Notes: generated by a model not told the origin, from the letters alone. Positions 8,074 through 17,332 are shown, counted from the stretch's first letter. The stretch is 64,000 nt of DNA from DATCKG01 sp036562385 (GCA_036562385.1 DATCKG010000048.1:1-64000), one strand, 5' to 3'. Program-made: numbers and translations.

Positions 8074-9467
8074 AGGAACTGCACCGACAGGCGATCCGCT
8101 TTTTCCTCCTGCCCCTGGCAGGCACCCTGCTGCTGGGCGTGCCGTATGTGGTCAGCGGCAGGCTGGGGCAGGCCCTGACCGAAGGTCCCGGGTGCCTGGA
8201 CTGGATCGTCGGGCTTCTGCTGCTCACGGGGATCCTGATCCCGCCCCTGTGGGGATATCGACTCACGGTCCGGATGACCCGGTCCCTCACCCGGACGGCG
8301 GAGATCACCCAGCGGATCGCATCCGGCGACTTTTCCCGAACCCTGGCGGCCTGGGCAGCGGAGACCCGGGAGATGTCGCTGCTGGAGCAGAGCATCAACG
8401 CCACGGCGCTGCTGCTGCAGGAGCGCCTGCGGGAACTGGCGGTGGAGAAGTCCCGGCTGGAAGCGATCCTGCGGAACATGGTGGACGGCGTGCTGCTGGT
8501 GGACAGCCGGCGAAAGCTGGTCATGGTCAACCCGGCCGCGGAGGCAATGTTCGGGATCACGGCCCGGGAAGTGCTGGGCAAGGATCACCTGGAAGTGACG
8601 TACCACTTTGACCTGGATGAACAGATGCAGAAGGTGCTGACGGACGGCCAGCCCCGAACTCTGGAGATCCGCCGGGCCCGGCCCCGGGAGGAGATTTTGG
8701 AGGCGCGCCTCGCGCCTTTCGGGGATGGGACAGAGCGGGGCGTCCTGGTGGTGCTGCGAAACGTCACCCGGGCCCGACAGCTGGAGAAGATGCGGCGGGA
8801 GTTTGTGGCCAGCGTCGCCCACGAGCTGCGCACGCCCCTCACCGCCATTCGGGGGTTTGCGGAGACGCTCCTGGACGGCGCCCTGGAGGAGCCGGAAGCG
8901 GCCCGGCAGTTCGTGGGCATCATCAAGCAGGAAAGCGAGGCCCTGAGCCGCCTGATCGAGGATCTCCTGGACCTTTCTCATATCGAGTCCGGGAAGTGGA
9001 AGATGTACCGGGAGCCGATCCAACCCGTCCAGTTGGTGACCGAGGCGGTGGAGCGGCTCATGCCCAAGGCGAAGGAACGGGGCATCGACCTGCGGCTACA
9101 GGTGCCCGAGGCTTTGCCCCAGATCACCGGCGACCCGGGCCGGCTGGCTCAGGTGCTCGGCAACCTGATGGACAACGCCCTGAAATACACCGCCCGGGGC
9201 GGCAGCGTCACCGTATCCGCCTGGGAAGAGGGCCCCTGGGTGAAAATCAGCGTGGCAGACACGGGCGTGGGTATCCCCCAGGCCGACTTGCCCCGCGTGT
9301 TTGAGCGGTTCTACCGCGTGGACAAGGCCCGCAGCCGCAGCACCGGCGGCACCGGCCTGGGGCTGGCCATCGCCAAGCACATCGTCGAGGCCCACGGCGG
9401 CACCATCGGAGTCGACAGCGAGGTCGGAAAGGGCACCACCTTCACCTTCGCGTTACCGAAATCTTAA
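8070..9467 (+). CDS. phoR: PhoR-type sensor histidine kinase
   Basis: A 465-residue membrane kinase. Two N-terminal hydrophobic segments (about 9-32 and 42-62) bracket a very short extracytoplasmic part. They are followed by a HAMP-like region, a PAS domain with ILRNMVDGVLLVDSRRK (about 130-240), the HisKA box SVAHELRTPLTAIRG holding the phospho-accepting His, and an HATPase domain with NLMDNALKY, GVGIP and GTGLGLAIAK. The small external region suggests sensing through the Pst transporter and PhoU rather than direct ligand binding, as known for PhoR of enterobacteria. It is translationally coupled to phoP. Confidence 0.88.
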   Translation: MKELHRQAIRFFLLPLAGTLLLGVPYVVSGRLGQALTEGPGCLDWIVGLLLLTGILIPPLWGYRLTVRMTRSLTRTAEITQRIASGDFSRTLAAWAAETREMSLLEQSINATALLLQERLRELAVEKSRLEAILRNMVDGVLLVDSRRKLVMVNPAAEAMFGITAREVLGKDHLEVTYHFDLDEQMQKVLTDGQPRTLEIRRARPREEILEARLAPFGDGTERGVLVVLRNVTRARQLEKMRREFVASVAHELRTPLTAIRGFAETLLDGALEEPEAARQFVGIIKQESEALSRLIEDLLDLSHIESGKWKMYREPIQPVQLVTEAVERLMPKAKERGIDLRLQVPEALPQITGDPGRLAQVLGNLMDNALKYTARGGSVTVSAWEEGPWVKISVADTGVGIPQADLPRVFERFYRVDKARSRSTGGTGLGLAIAKHIVEAHGGTIGVDSEVGKGTTFTFALPKS

Positions 9468-9502
9468 CCTGGCGTTAACCATCTATCCGCCGCCCCTTAA
9501 CG
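9453..9502 (+). promoter_or_regulatory. Phased Pho box before pstC
   Basis: TTACCG (9453), TTAACC (9464), TTAACC (9475) and TTAACG (9497) fall on one 11-bp grid, with only the 9486 position degenerate. The array starts inside the end of phoR. It implies that pstCAB-phoU can be transcribed separately from pstS-phoPR under PhoP control. Confidence 0.65.
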
Positions 9503-9557
9503 GAAATCCATTAGGCTTCTATTAGCTGAAGCCGATGGATTGCAAGGAGGGACTCGC

Positions 9558-10424
9558 GTGACCCGAGCACGCGTCTCGGACCGAATCGCCCGCTACCTGC
9601 TCTGGGCCTGTGCGGTGGCGGTCACGGTGGTCATCACCGCCATCCTCGTCTTCGTGGGCCGGGAGGGGCTCCTCACCTTCACCGCCGTGGACCCCTTTAC
9701 CTTCTTCTTCAGCCCCGTCTGGGATCCACCCAACCACCAGTTCGGCGCGCTGCCTTTCTTTCTAGGCTCCATCGCCGCGACCGCCATCGCCCTGCTGATC
9801 GGCGCTCCGTTGGGGCTGGCCGGGGCGATCTTCATGGCCAAGATCGCGCCGCCCTGGTTAAGGGGAATGCTCCGGCAAGCCAGCAACCTGTTTGCCGGGA
9901 TTCCCTCGGTGGTGTACGGCTACATCGGCCTCACCGTCCTGGTGCCCTGGATCCGCGGCACCCTGGGCGGGCAGGGATATGGTGTGCTGGCGGCCGGAAT
10001 AATCCTGGGCATCATGATCCTGCCTACCATCATCAACACTGCGGAGGATGCCATCCAGGCAGTTCCGGGCTCCCTGGAAGAAGGCTCCCTGGGCCTGGGG
10101 GCCACCCGCTGGCAGACCATCTGGAACGTCATTCTACCCGCAGCCCGGCCCCGGATCCTGGCCGGTATCATCCTGGCCTTTGCCCGGGCCTTCGGCGAGA
10201 CCACCGCGGTGCAGATGGTGATCGGCAATTCGCCCCGGGTCCTCACGGGCCTCACCACCGGCACCGCCACCCTGACCAGCCAAATCATCATGGAGATGGG
10301 GCAGACGCCGCCGGGCTCTACCTGGAACCGGGCCCTCTTCATGATGGCCTTCGGGCTGCTGGTCAACTCCGTCCTGCTGATTCTGCTGGTCCGGTGGGTC
10401 AGTAGCCGGGGGGTGGCACGGTGA
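9558..10424 (+). CDS. pstC: Phosphate ABC transporter permease PstC
   Basis: A 288-residue inner-membrane permease with about six hydrophobic segments. The first is residues 10-35; the cytoplasmic coupling loop has the EAA-type sequence EEGSLGLGATRWQTIWNVIL, and ARAFGETTAVQMVIG is typical of PstC. I start it at GTG 9558 because AAGGAGGG at 9544-9551 is ideally spaced; a TTG at 9540 lies upstream of that RBS. The stop overlaps pstA by 4 bp. Confidence 0.9.
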   Translation: MTRARVSDRIARYLLWACAVAVTVVITAILVFVGREGLLTFTAVDPFTFFFSPVWDPPNHQFGALPFFLGSIAATAIALLIGAPLGLAGAIFMAKIAPPWLRGMLRQASNLFAGIPSVVYGYIGLTVLVPWIRGTLGGQGYGVLAAGIILGIMILPTIINTAEDAIQAVPGSLEEGSLGLGATRWQTIWNVILPAARPRILAGIILAFARAFGETTAVQMVIGNSPRVLTGLTTGTATLTSQIIMEMGQTPPGSTWNRALFMMAFGLLVNSVLLILLVRWVSSRGVAR

Positions 10425-11278
10425 GCCGGAGTCACTGGTGGGACCGCCTGGCCACCTGGGTCCTCTGGCTGGCGGGCCTGCTGATCCTCGCCCTCCTGGC
10501 CGGCTTTCTGATCCGGATCCTGGGCCAGGGGCTGCCGGTCCTGAACGTTCGATTCCTGACCACCAAGCCCCGCGAGATGCTGCCAGGGGGCGGCATCGGC
10601 CCCGAACTCTTCAATACTTTCTATATCACCGCTTTGTCGCTGCTCTTCTCCCTGCCGGTGGGCGTGGGAGCAGGCATTTACCTGGCCGAGTACGCCCGGC
10701 CGGGCCGGATGACCGACCTGCTCCGCCTGAGCGTGGAGGCCCTGGCCTCGGTCCCCTCCATCGTGCTGGGCCTCTTCGGCATGATCCTGTTCGTCAACGC
10801 GATGGGATGGGGCTTCACCATTCTGGGCGGCGCCCTCACCCTGGCGCTGCTGAACCTTCCGGTCCTGGTGCGCGTGACCGAGGAGGCCATGCGGGCGGTA
10901 CCCGACAGCTACCGGGAAGCGAGCCTGGGGCTCGGCGCCACCCAGTGGCAGACTGTTTCCAGGGCCATCCTGCCCGCCGCCCTCCCCGGCATCCTGACCG
11001 GCGTGACGCTGGTGGCCGGGCGGGCCATCGGGGAGACCGCCATCCTCATCTACACAGCAGGCGTCACCGTCTCCCGCCACTTTCCGGATTTCTCCCTCTT
11101 TGCCCCCGGAGAAACGCTGGCGACACGGATCTGGTACGTCAAATCCGAGGGCATCGTACCGGACGCCGATGCCATCGCAGCAGGCACCAGCGCCCTGCTG
11201 ATCCTGGTGGTCCTGGTGTTCAACCTGCTGCTGACGGCTCCGATCTACTGGTGGCAGCGCAAGCGGAGCGGCCGTTAG
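10421..11278 (+). CDS. pstA: Phosphate ABC transporter permease PstA
   Basis: A 285-residue partner permease of PstC. Six membrane segments can be seen, beginning at residues 10-33. The coupling loop REASLGLGATQWQTVSRAIL and the following VAGRAIGETAILIYTAG are typical of PstA. The GTG start overlaps the pstC stop (GTGA), so the two permease subunits are made in equal amounts. Together with PstB and PstS it forms the high-affinity phosphate importer. Confidence 0.9.
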   Translation: MSRSHWWDRLATWVLWLAGLLILALLAGFLIRILGQGLPVLNVRFLTTKPREMLPGGGIGPELFNTFYITALSLLFSLPVGVGAGIYLAEYARPGRMTDLLRLSVEALASVPSIVLGLFGMILFVNAMGWGFTILGGALTLALLNLPVLVRVTEEAMRAVPDSYREASLGLGATQWQTVSRAILPAALPGILTGVTLVAGRAIGETAILIYTAGVTVSRHFPDFSLFAPGETLATRIWYVKSEGIVPDADAIAAGTSALLILVVLVFNLLLTAPIYWWQRKRSGR

Positions 11279-11305
11279 CCGCTGTCGAAAGAGGAGGCTT
11301 CCCTG

Positions 11306-12067
11306 GTGGTTGAGAAGGTACGGTTTTCCGCACGAGACCTCAACCTGTATTACGGCAACTTCCGGGCCCTCCGGGGCATTACGCTGGATATTGTCGAAAA
11401 CCGGGTCACTGCCCTGATCGGCCCCTCGGGATGCGGCAAGTCCACCTTCCTCCGCACCCTGAACCGGATGAACGATCTGGTGCCCAACGTGCGCATCGAA
11501 GGGAAGGTGCTCCTGGACGGGCAGGACATCTACGCCCCCGACGTGGACGTGGTGGCGCTCCGGAAGCGGGTGGGCATGGTCTTTCAGCGGCCGAACCCCT
11601 TCCCCATGTCGATCTACGACAACGTCGCCTACGGTCCCCGGATCCACGGGGAGAAGCGCAAGGCGGTGCTCGATGAGCTGGTGGAGAAGTCCCTGCGGGA
11701 CGCTGCCCTCTGGGAGGAGGTCAAGGACCGTCTGCACAAGAGCGCGCTGAGCCTCTCCGGCGGCCAGCAGCAGCGGCTCTGCATCGCCCGGTCCCTGGCG
11801 GTCCGGCCGGAGGTCCTGCTGATGGATGAACCGGCCTCGGCCCTGGATCCCATCTCCACCGCCAAGATCGAGGACCTGATCCGCTCGCTCCGCAGTACCT
11901 ACACCATCGTGATCGTCACCCACAACATGCAGCAGGCGGCACGGATTTCGGACTACACCGCGTTCTTCCTCTCCGGGGAACTGGTGGAGTACGGTCCCAC
12001 CAGCGTCGTCTTCACCAACCCGAAGGATCAGCGAACCGAAGATTACATTACGGGTCGGTTCGGATAA
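11306..12067 (+). CDS. pstB: Phosphate ABC transporter ATPase PstB
   Basis: A 253-residue ATPase. Walker A is GPSGCGKST (about residues 38-46), the Q loop lies in GMVFQRPNPFPMS, the ABC signature is LSLSGGQQQR, Walker B with the catalytic glutamate is VLLMDEPASALDP, and the switch His is in VTHNMQQAARISD. The NPFPMSI and final EDYITGRFG elements are characteristic of PstB. GTG at 11306 follows AAGAGGAGG. It powers the PstCA channel from the cytoplasmic face. Confidence 0.93.
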   Translation: MVEKVRFSARDLNLYYGNFRALRGITLDIVENRVTALIGPSGCGKSTFLRTLNRMNDLVPNVRIEGKVLLDGQDIYAPDVDVVALRKRVGMVFQRPNPFPMSIYDNVAYGPRIHGEKRKAVLDELVEKSLRDAALWEEVKDRLHKSALSLSGGQQQRLCIARSLAVRPEVLLMDEPASALDPISTAKIEDLIRSLRSTYTIVIVTHNMQQAARISDYTAFFLSGELVEYGPTSVVFTNPKDQRTEDYITGRFG

Positions 12068-12078
12068 GGAGGGCGTCT

Positions 12079-12738
12079 ATGGGCAGTCGGCGTTCCTTCG
12101 AAGAGCAGTTGGAAACCCTTCAGCGGGGTGTGCTGAAGATGGGCGCCTATGTCACCGAGGCGATCCACCGGGCGGTGGACTCCCTGGTCCGGCTGGATGA
12201 ACAGTTGGCCCGGGACGTAATCGCCGGCGACGACACCGTGGACCGGATGCTGGTGGACCTCGAAAAGGGCTGCCTACAGGTGATGGCCCTGCACCAGCCC
12301 ATGGCCAGAGATCTCCGGAGGGTCGGGGCGGTCCTGAAGATCGTCACGGACCTGGAGCGAATCGCGGATCACGCCACCGACATCGCCATGGTCACCCTTC
12401 ATCTACAGGGCGACACGCTGATCAAGGAACTGGTGGATATCCGCCGGATGGCGGAACTGGTCCAGCAGATGACCATGGAGGCGCTGGAAGCCTATATCCA
12501 CCAGGATGTGGAGCGGGCCCGGCGGATGATCGCGATGGACGATGAGGTAGACCGGATCCACAGCGCCCTGTTTGACGAACTGCTGGTGATCATGCAGGCC
12601 CGGCCGGAGACGGTCAAGCAGGCCACCTACCTGATCCTGGTATCCATGTACCTGGAGCGGGTGGGGGACCACGCCACCAACCTGGGGGAGTGGACCATTT
12701 ACCTGGTCACCGGTGAACTGAAGGACCTGAATCGGTAA
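12079..12738 (+). CDS. phoU: Phosphate signalling protein PhoU
   Basis: A 219-residue all-helical protein made of two PhoU repeats (about 10-100 and 115-210). Each has the metal-binding E/D-x-x-x-D pattern: LEKGCLQVMALHQPMARDLR with ITDLERIADHATDIA-like sequence in the first, and YLERVGDHATNLGEW in the second. It follows pstB by 11 bp with AAGGAGGGCG as RBS. PhoU is known to couple the Pst transporter to PhoR and keep the kinase off when phosphate is plentiful. Confidence 0.92.
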   Translation: MGSRRSFEEQLETLQRGVLKMGAYVTEAIHRAVDSLVRLDEQLARDVIAGDDTVDRMLVDLEKGCLQVMALHQPMARDLRRVGAVLKIVTDLERIADHATDIAMVTLHLQGDTLIKELVDIRRMAELVQQMTMEALEAYIHQDVERARRMIAMDDEVDRIHSALFDELLVIMQARPETVKQATYLILVSMYLERVGDHATNLGEWTIYLVTGELKDLNR

Positions 12739-12804
12739 CACGGGCAGGATGGGCCGAAGCCGTGTGGAACTGACACCGTAACGCAGGTGCGGGGAGGCCG
12801 ATCC

Positions 12805-13686
12805 ATGGACACCAAGCTGTTGCAAACTTTCGTGGTCGCAGCCCGGACCCTGAACTTCCACAAGGCGGCGGAGCAGCTTTTCCTGGCGCAGCCCACTGTC
12901 ACGCAGCATATCCGGCAGCTGGAGGCGGAACTGCGGGTCAAGCTCTTCGAACGGGGCGGCCGCCGGGTGCGGCTGACCCCTGCCGGGGAGCGCTTTCTGG
13001 AATACGCGGTGCAGCTGCTGGATCTGTACGACCGGGGTGTCCAGGAGATGACCATGTGGCAGAAAGGGTACCGGGAACGGCTGGTGCTGGCCGTCTCCCC
13101 CCTGGTGGCACGGTCCACGCTACCTCGGGTGGTCCGGCGGTTCACCATGGCGCATCCGGATGTGGACGTGGTGGTCCGCATCGCCGTCTCCCAGGAGATT
13201 CCACCGCTGCTGGTGGAAGGCAAGGCCCACGTGGGCCTCTCCCGGACTCCCCCTAACACCCGTGACCTGGAAAGCTACGTCTGGTACACCGATCCCGTCA
13301 CACTGGTGGACCGGGCCGAAGACGCGGCCGGGGACACGCCGCCGGATTGGCGCAAGGTGGTCACCCGGACCCGGCTGCTGACCCACAACCACCCGATTTA
13401 CTGGGACGACCTCCTGCTGGCGCTGCAGCACATGGGGATCCACGTGCGCACCATGGAGGTCAGCCAGGTGGACATTACCAAGATCTTTATCGAGGAGGGC
13501 CTGGGGGTATCGTTCCTGCCCCGGTCCACGGTGGTGCGAGAGGTGGCGGAAGGGCGGCTGGTGGAAGTACCGACGCCGGACCTGGAACTGCCCGTAGCGG
13601 CCACCTACGTGCTCTATCCGGCCCAGTCTCCGTCCGAACTGGCCCGGCACTTCATGGAGTGCCTGGAAGAAACCGACGTGCCATAA
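12805..13686 (+). CDS. LysR-family transcriptional regulator
   Basis: A 293-residue LysR regulator. The N-terminal winged HTH is clear (residues 1-60, LLQTFVVAARTLNFHKAAEQ, then QPTVTQHIRQLE), followed by a substrate-binding-like effector domain (about 90-290) with GLGVSFLPRSTV. GGGGAGG lies 7 bases upstream of ATG 12805; an earlier GTG at 12787 lacks an RBS. No divergent target gene adjoins it, since phoU is upstream in the same orientation, so its regulon cannot be guessed. Confidence 0.85.
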   Translation: MDTKLLQTFVVAARTLNFHKAAEQLFLAQPTVTQHIRQLEAELRVKLFERGGRRVRLTPAGERFLEYAVQLLDLYDRGVQEMTMWQKGYRERLVLAVSPLVARSTLPRVVRRFTMAHPDVDVVVRIAVSQEIPPLLVEGKAHVGLSRTPPNTRDLESYVWYTDPVTLVDRAEDAAGDTPPDWRKVVTRTRLLTHNHPIYWDDLLLALQHMGIHVRTMEVSQVDITKIFIEEGLGVSFLPRSTVVREVAEGRLVEVPTPDLELPVAATYVLYPAQSPSELARHFMECLEETDVP

Positions 13687-13722
13687 AAAAGGGAGCGGCC
13701 TCCGGAGAGCTTCTCCGGAGGC
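13683..13722. terminator. Terminator between LysR and LysM genes
   Basis: A perfect 11-bp stem (GCCTCCGGAGA / TCTCCGGAGGC) with a 3-base loop. The convergent LysM gene reads into it leftward and meets six T residues (A run at 13685-13690); rightward the following TTGCGTCGTT is weaker. It probably serves both genes. Confidence 0.7.
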
Positions 13723-13748
13723 TTGCGTCGTTATTGGCTGCGGCCGGG

Positions 13749-14276
13749 TTAATGGAGGTCCTCCGGCCGGGGCAGCTGCAGGATCTGACCCACCTCGATG
13801 TGGTTGGGGTCGGCCAGATTGTTGAGCGCCTCAATATCGCCGGCGTAGACAGGATCGCCATAGTACTTGAGGCTGATGTCCCGCAGCGTCTCCCCAGGCG
13901 CCACGACGTGGGTAGCGGGGACCGAGTCACCGTCAGGGGTGACGGCTGCGCCCTCCCCCGACTTGTTCTCCCCGGGCTGGCTCTTCTGCTCCGGGGAGGC
14001 CTTGCCGGTCTCCTCCTCTGCCGCAGCCTCAGCCGGGTTTCCATCCAGCGGGGTGCCGGTGCCACCTGTGGAGGTGCCGGGCGCCGCCACCGGGCTGACG
14101 GGCTCACCGGTCCCGTCCTCCAGGGGTGCGCTGCTGACCGGGGACGGATTGGTCTGCGCCATCGGCTCCCGCTCCCGGTTGAAAGCAAAGAAGGCCAAGG
14201 CGCCCAGCACCACCGCCCCCGCCAGGATGGCCCCGATGGTTACCATCCTGCGGTTCTTGTCCGGCATCGTCTGCAC
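13749..14276 (-). CDS. LysM-domain membrane-anchored protein
   Basis: A 175-residue protein. Residues about 10-32 form one membrane helix (VTIGAILAGAVVLGALAFF), followed by a long low-complexity linker rich in Pro, Ser, Gly and Glu, and a C-terminal LysM domain (about 125-172) with HVVAPGETLRDISLKYYG and EVGQILQLP. This layout suggests a protein anchored in the cytoplasmic membrane that binds peptidoglycan or a spore cortex. GTG at 14276 has AGGAGGATCC upstream; ATG at 14267 is also possible. No enzymatic domain is present. Confidence 0.75.
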   Translation of the reverse strand: MQTMPDKNRRMVTIGAILAGAVVLGALAFFAFNREREPMAQTNPSPVSSAPLEDGTGEPVSPVAAPGTSTGGTGTPLDGNPAEAAAEEETGKASPEQKSQPGENKSGEGAAVTPDGDSVPATHVVAPGETLRDISLKYYGDPVYAGDIEALNNLADPNHIEVGQILQLPRPEDLH

Positions 14277-14566
14277 AAGGATCCTCCTCTCAGCGATCAG
14301 GGCTTGTCGGGCTGGTAGCCTTCCCTGGACTGGTCCGGCCTGCCCGCCCTTCATGTGGGAGTATGGACAGAATATGGCATTCCTAAACACAAAACCTGCT
14401 GATTTGTCTGATCCTACTGTCTTACGCACCCCTTCCAAAGGATCCACCCTTTGTATAGTCCTGAATAGGCCGAAAGACCGATAGTAACTGCCAATAGCTT
14501 GTGATAGCATGTACTTGTCCGAAAATGTGGAGAAAGTGCAATCCATGGGGTAAAGGGGGAATGCGC

Positions 14567-14752
14567 ATGCGCCGTGGAATCAGGCCTACCCAGCTGAAGC
14601 TGAACACTCGTCGCAGCACCATGAGCCGGGATCTGGACTGGCTCGTCGACCAGTGGAACGACTCCCCCGCGGATGTGAAGCTCCAGTTGGTTCTGGCCAA
14701 GATCCGGGCCGAGGAAAGCATGGAGGAAAACCAGAGCCGCAGGACTGGCTAA
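14567..14752 (+). CDS. Small hypothetical protein
   Basis: A 61-residue basic/acidic protein with no family I recognise. The middle (SRDLDWLVDQWNDSPADVKL) and the end (LAKIRAEESMEEN) would form two amphipathic helices. The start is ATG 14567 with AAAGGGGG upstream and a strong terminator follows, which supports expression as a single gene. The 290-bp gap between it and the LysM gene (14277-14566) holds presumably divergent promoters, but I cannot single out a convincing -35/-10 pair. Confidence 0.55.
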   Translation: MRRGIRPTQLKLNTRRSTMSRDLDWLVDQWNDSPADVKLQLVLAKIRAEESMEENQSRRTG

Positions 14753-14769
14753 ACCGATAAAAAAGCGAT

Positions 14770-14803
14770 CCCGCCGGGCAAGACGCCCGACGGGTTTCTT
14801 TTC
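14770..14803. terminator. Terminator, small gene and pepF
   Basis: The stem CCCG(C)CGGGC / GCCCG(A)CGGG is followed rightward by TTTCTTTTCG. Leftward it is followed after seven bases by six T residues, so it can terminate both the small hypothetical gene and the convergent oligoendopeptidase gene. Confidence 0.75.
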
Positions 14804-14814
14804 GTTTCCCTCTC

Positions 14815-16620
14815 TTACCCGGCCAGCCGCTCCATCTCGTCCAGCAGCTCGCCGAAGTAGTCCAGGGCCTTCTGGATCGGCTCCGGCGACGTCATGTCGA
14901 CGCCGGCATCCCGGAGCAGGTTGATGCTGTAGTCCGATCCGCCCTTCTTCAGGAACGCCAGGTACCGCTCCACCGCCGGCTGCCCTTCGGTCAGGACTTG
15001 CCGGGAAAGGGCCACCGCCGCCGACAGTCCCGTGGCGTACTGGTACACGTAAAACGGCGAGTAGAAGTGCGGAATCCGGCTCCACTCCATCTCGATCTCC
15101 CGGTCCACCACCACGCCCTCGGTGCCGTAGTACTTCTGGTTGAGTTCGTAGTAAAGCTGGCAGAGCACGTCCTGGGTCAGCGCCTCGTTGCGCTCCACCC
15201 GCTGGTGGACCAGGTGCTCGAACTCGGCAAACATGGTCTGCCGGTAGAGGGTGGTCCGGAACTTCTCCAGGTCATCGTTGATCAGGTACATCCGGAAGTT
15301 CTTGTCGTCGGTGTTCTGCAGCAGGTAGTGGGTCAGCAGCATCTCGTTGAAAGTGGAGGCCACTTCAGCCACAAAGATGGTGTAATCGCCGTAGACGAAG
15401 GGCTGGTGCTTCCGGGAGAAGTACGAGTGCATCGAGTGACCCAGCTCGTGAGCCAGGGTGAACATGGAGTCCAGATTGTCCTGGTAGTTCAGGAGAATGA
15501 AGGGATGGGTGGTGTACGCGCCGCCGGAGTAGGCGCCGCTGCGCTTCCCTTCATTTTCATAAATGTCCACCCAGCGGGCCGTGGTCAGCCCTTCCCGGGC
15601 CACCTGCACGTACTCCTCCCCCAGGGGGGCCAGGGCCTTGAGAACGGTCTCCACCGCCTCGGGGTAGGGCACCTTCTTGTCGACGTTGGGCACCATGGGG
15701 ACGTACAGATCGTACATGTGGATCTCGTCCAGCCCCAGCAGCTTGCGCCGTAGCTGCAAGTAGCGGTGCAGTTTGGGCAGATTCCGGTGGACGGTCTCCA
15801 CCAGGTTATCGTAGACGCTCTCGGGAATGTTGCTGCCGGAAAGCGCCATGGCCCTGGCCGAGGGGTAGTTCCGGACCCGGGCGAAGAAGACATCCTTCTT
15901 GACACTGCCCGCATACGTGGCCGCCAGGGTGTTGCGGAACTTGCTGTAGGTTCTGTACAGCGCCTTGAACGCGCTCTCCCGGACGGAGCGGTCGCGGCTC
16001 TCCAGGAAGCGGACAAACCGCCCCTCGGTCAGTTCGACCTCCTTCCCCTCCTCATCCTTGATCTTGGGGAACTTGAGGTCAGCATTTTTCAGCATGGAGA
16101 AGATGGTGTGGGGAGCGCCAGCCACCTCCGCCACCTGGGCCAGGAGGTTCTCCACCTCCGGGCTGCGGACGTGGTCCTTCTCCCGCCGCAAGTTGTCCAG
16201 TTCGTGGCGGTACAGCCCCAACCCCGGCTCCTCGGCCATGAAGGCCTTCAGCCGCTCTTCGGGGATGGCCAGGATCTCGGGAGTGAGATACGCACCGGCG
16301 GCGCTCACCTGGGACCACAGGGAAGTGGCCCGGTCTTTCAGCGCCTGGTAGGTGGTGTTGGTCTGGTCCTGATCCAGCCGCATGGAGGCGTACACGTAAA
16401 CCCGCTCCAGAACCATGTAGATCTCATCCCGGGTCCTGAGCGCCTCCAGCAGCGTGCGGCCCGACTCCCCCACCTTGCCCTGAAATCCCGCCAGCCGGGG
16501 GATCATCTCGGTGACCTTCCGGAAATCCTGTTCCCATGCTTCGTCGGTGGGGTAAACGGACTCCAGGTCCCAGGTGTACTCCTTCGGCACCTCGTGCCGC
16601 TTCCTCAGCCGATCCAACAT
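14815..16620 (-). CDS. pepF: Oligoendopeptidase F (M3B metallopeptidase)
   Basis: A 601-residue cytoplasmic zinc peptidase. The family zinc signature HELGHSMHSYFS lies near residue 387, with the third ligand Glu about 25 residues on (FVAEVASTFNE). The N-terminal half is the helical oligopeptidase F domain (residues 1-320), and YSGGAYTTHPFILLNYQ is characteristic of PepF. Length and ends match the family. No signal peptide is present. It is monocistronic, with a terminator behind it. A role in peptide turnover is expected from the family. Confidence 0.92.
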   Translation of the reverse strand: MLDRLRKRHEVPKEYTWDLESVYPTDEAWEQDFRKVTEMIPRLAGFQGKVGESGRTLLEALRTRDEIYMVLERVYVYASMRLDQDQTNTTYQALKDRATSLWSQVSAAGAYLTPEILAIPEERLKAFMAEEPGLGLYRHELDNLRREKDHVRSPEVENLLAQVAEVAGAPHTIFSMLKNADLKFPKIKDEEGKEVELTEGRFVRFLESRDRSVRESAFKALYRTYSKFRNTLAATYAGSVKKDVFFARVRNYPSARAMALSGSNIPESVYDNLVETVHRNLPKLHRYLQLRRKLLGLDEIHMYDLYVPMVPNVDKKVPYPEAVETVLKALAPLGEEYVQVAREGLTTARWVDIYENEGKRSGAYSGGAYTTHPFILLNYQDNLDSMFTLAHELGHSMHSYFSRKHQPFVYGDYTIFVAEVASTFNEMLLTHYLLQNTDDKNFRMYLINDDLEKFRTTLYRQTMFAEFEHLVHQRVERNEALTQDVLCQLYYELNQKYYGTEGVVVDREIEMEWSRIPHFYSPFYVYQYATGLSAAVALSRQVLTEGQPAVERYLAFLKKGGSDYSINLLRDAGVDMTSPEPIQKALDYFGELLDEMERLAG

Positions 16621-16750
16621 TCCCGCCTCCCGGCAAAGGGATTGAAAAACTACCTATATCTTACCAAACGGCGCCGCGAAAGGAAAAACGCGCTCACCTT
16701 CTCCGATCGTCTTCACGCGAGCACAGCGAGGCGCCTGCCCACACTGGGAA

Positions 16751-17332
16751 TCAACGAGCACCCGGCTTCACCATCGCGTCGGGCTTGGCCCACTTCCGCT
16801 GCCCCTCCGCATACAAGTCGCCACCGTAGGCGTCGTAGACGCAAACCGTGGGAAAGTCTTTCACGATGAGAAGGCGCACCGCCTCGGGGCCCAGGTCCTC
16901 GTATGCCATGATCTCAACATCCTCGATCCGCTGCGAGAGCAGGGCGCCGGCTCCTCCGGTGGCCGCCAGGTACACGGCACCGTACTGTTTCAGCGCCTCC
17001 TTCACCTCATCGCTCCGGTACCCCTTGCCGATCACCGCCCGGACGCCCCGCTGCAGAAGCTGGGGCGTGTACTTGTCCATCCGGTAGCTGCTGGTGGGTC
17101 CCGCCGAGCCGATCACCCGGTCGGGCCGGGGCGGAGTGGGTCCCACGTAGTAGATCACCGCCCCTTGCGGGTCAAAGGGCAGCGGTTCACCCTTTTCCAG
17201 GTCCTCCAGCATCCGCTCGTGGGCGGCATCGCGGGCGGTGTAGATCACGCCGCTGAGCAGCACCTCATCACCGGCCCGGATCTGAAGGGCCTGCTCCGCG
17301 GTCAGCCGTCCCCGGACACGGACCGTGGCCAT
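16751..17332 (-). CDS. Class I fumarate hydratase, beta subunit
   Basis: A 193-residue C-terminal (beta) part of the two-subunit iron-sulfur fumarase/tartrate dehydratase family. It contains GDEVLLSGVIYTARDAAHERM near the start, YYVGPTPPRPDRVIGSAGPTSSYRMDKY, and IGKGYRSDEV. Its ATG overlaps the alpha-subunit stop in TGATG, so the two are coupled. Fumarase is more likely than tartrate dehydratase in a general genome context, but sequence alone does not separate them. Confidence 0.87.
   Translation of the reverse strand: MATVRVRGRLTAEQALQIRAGDEVLLSGVIYTARDAAHERMLEDLEKGEPLPFDPQGAVIYYVGPTPPRPDRVIGSAGPTSSYRMDKYTPQLLQRGVRAVIGKGYRSDEVKEALKQYGAVYLAATGGAGALLSQRIEDVEIMAYEDLGPEAVRLLIVKDFPTVCVYDAYGGDLYAEGQRKWAKPDAMVKPGAR

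Noticed and set aside
9920..11923. A 667-codon frame antisense to pstC, pstA and pstB
   Set aside because: It has no domain pattern, is rich in Gly, Gln, His and Arg as expected from the reverse of GC-rich codons, and overlaps three certain genes.
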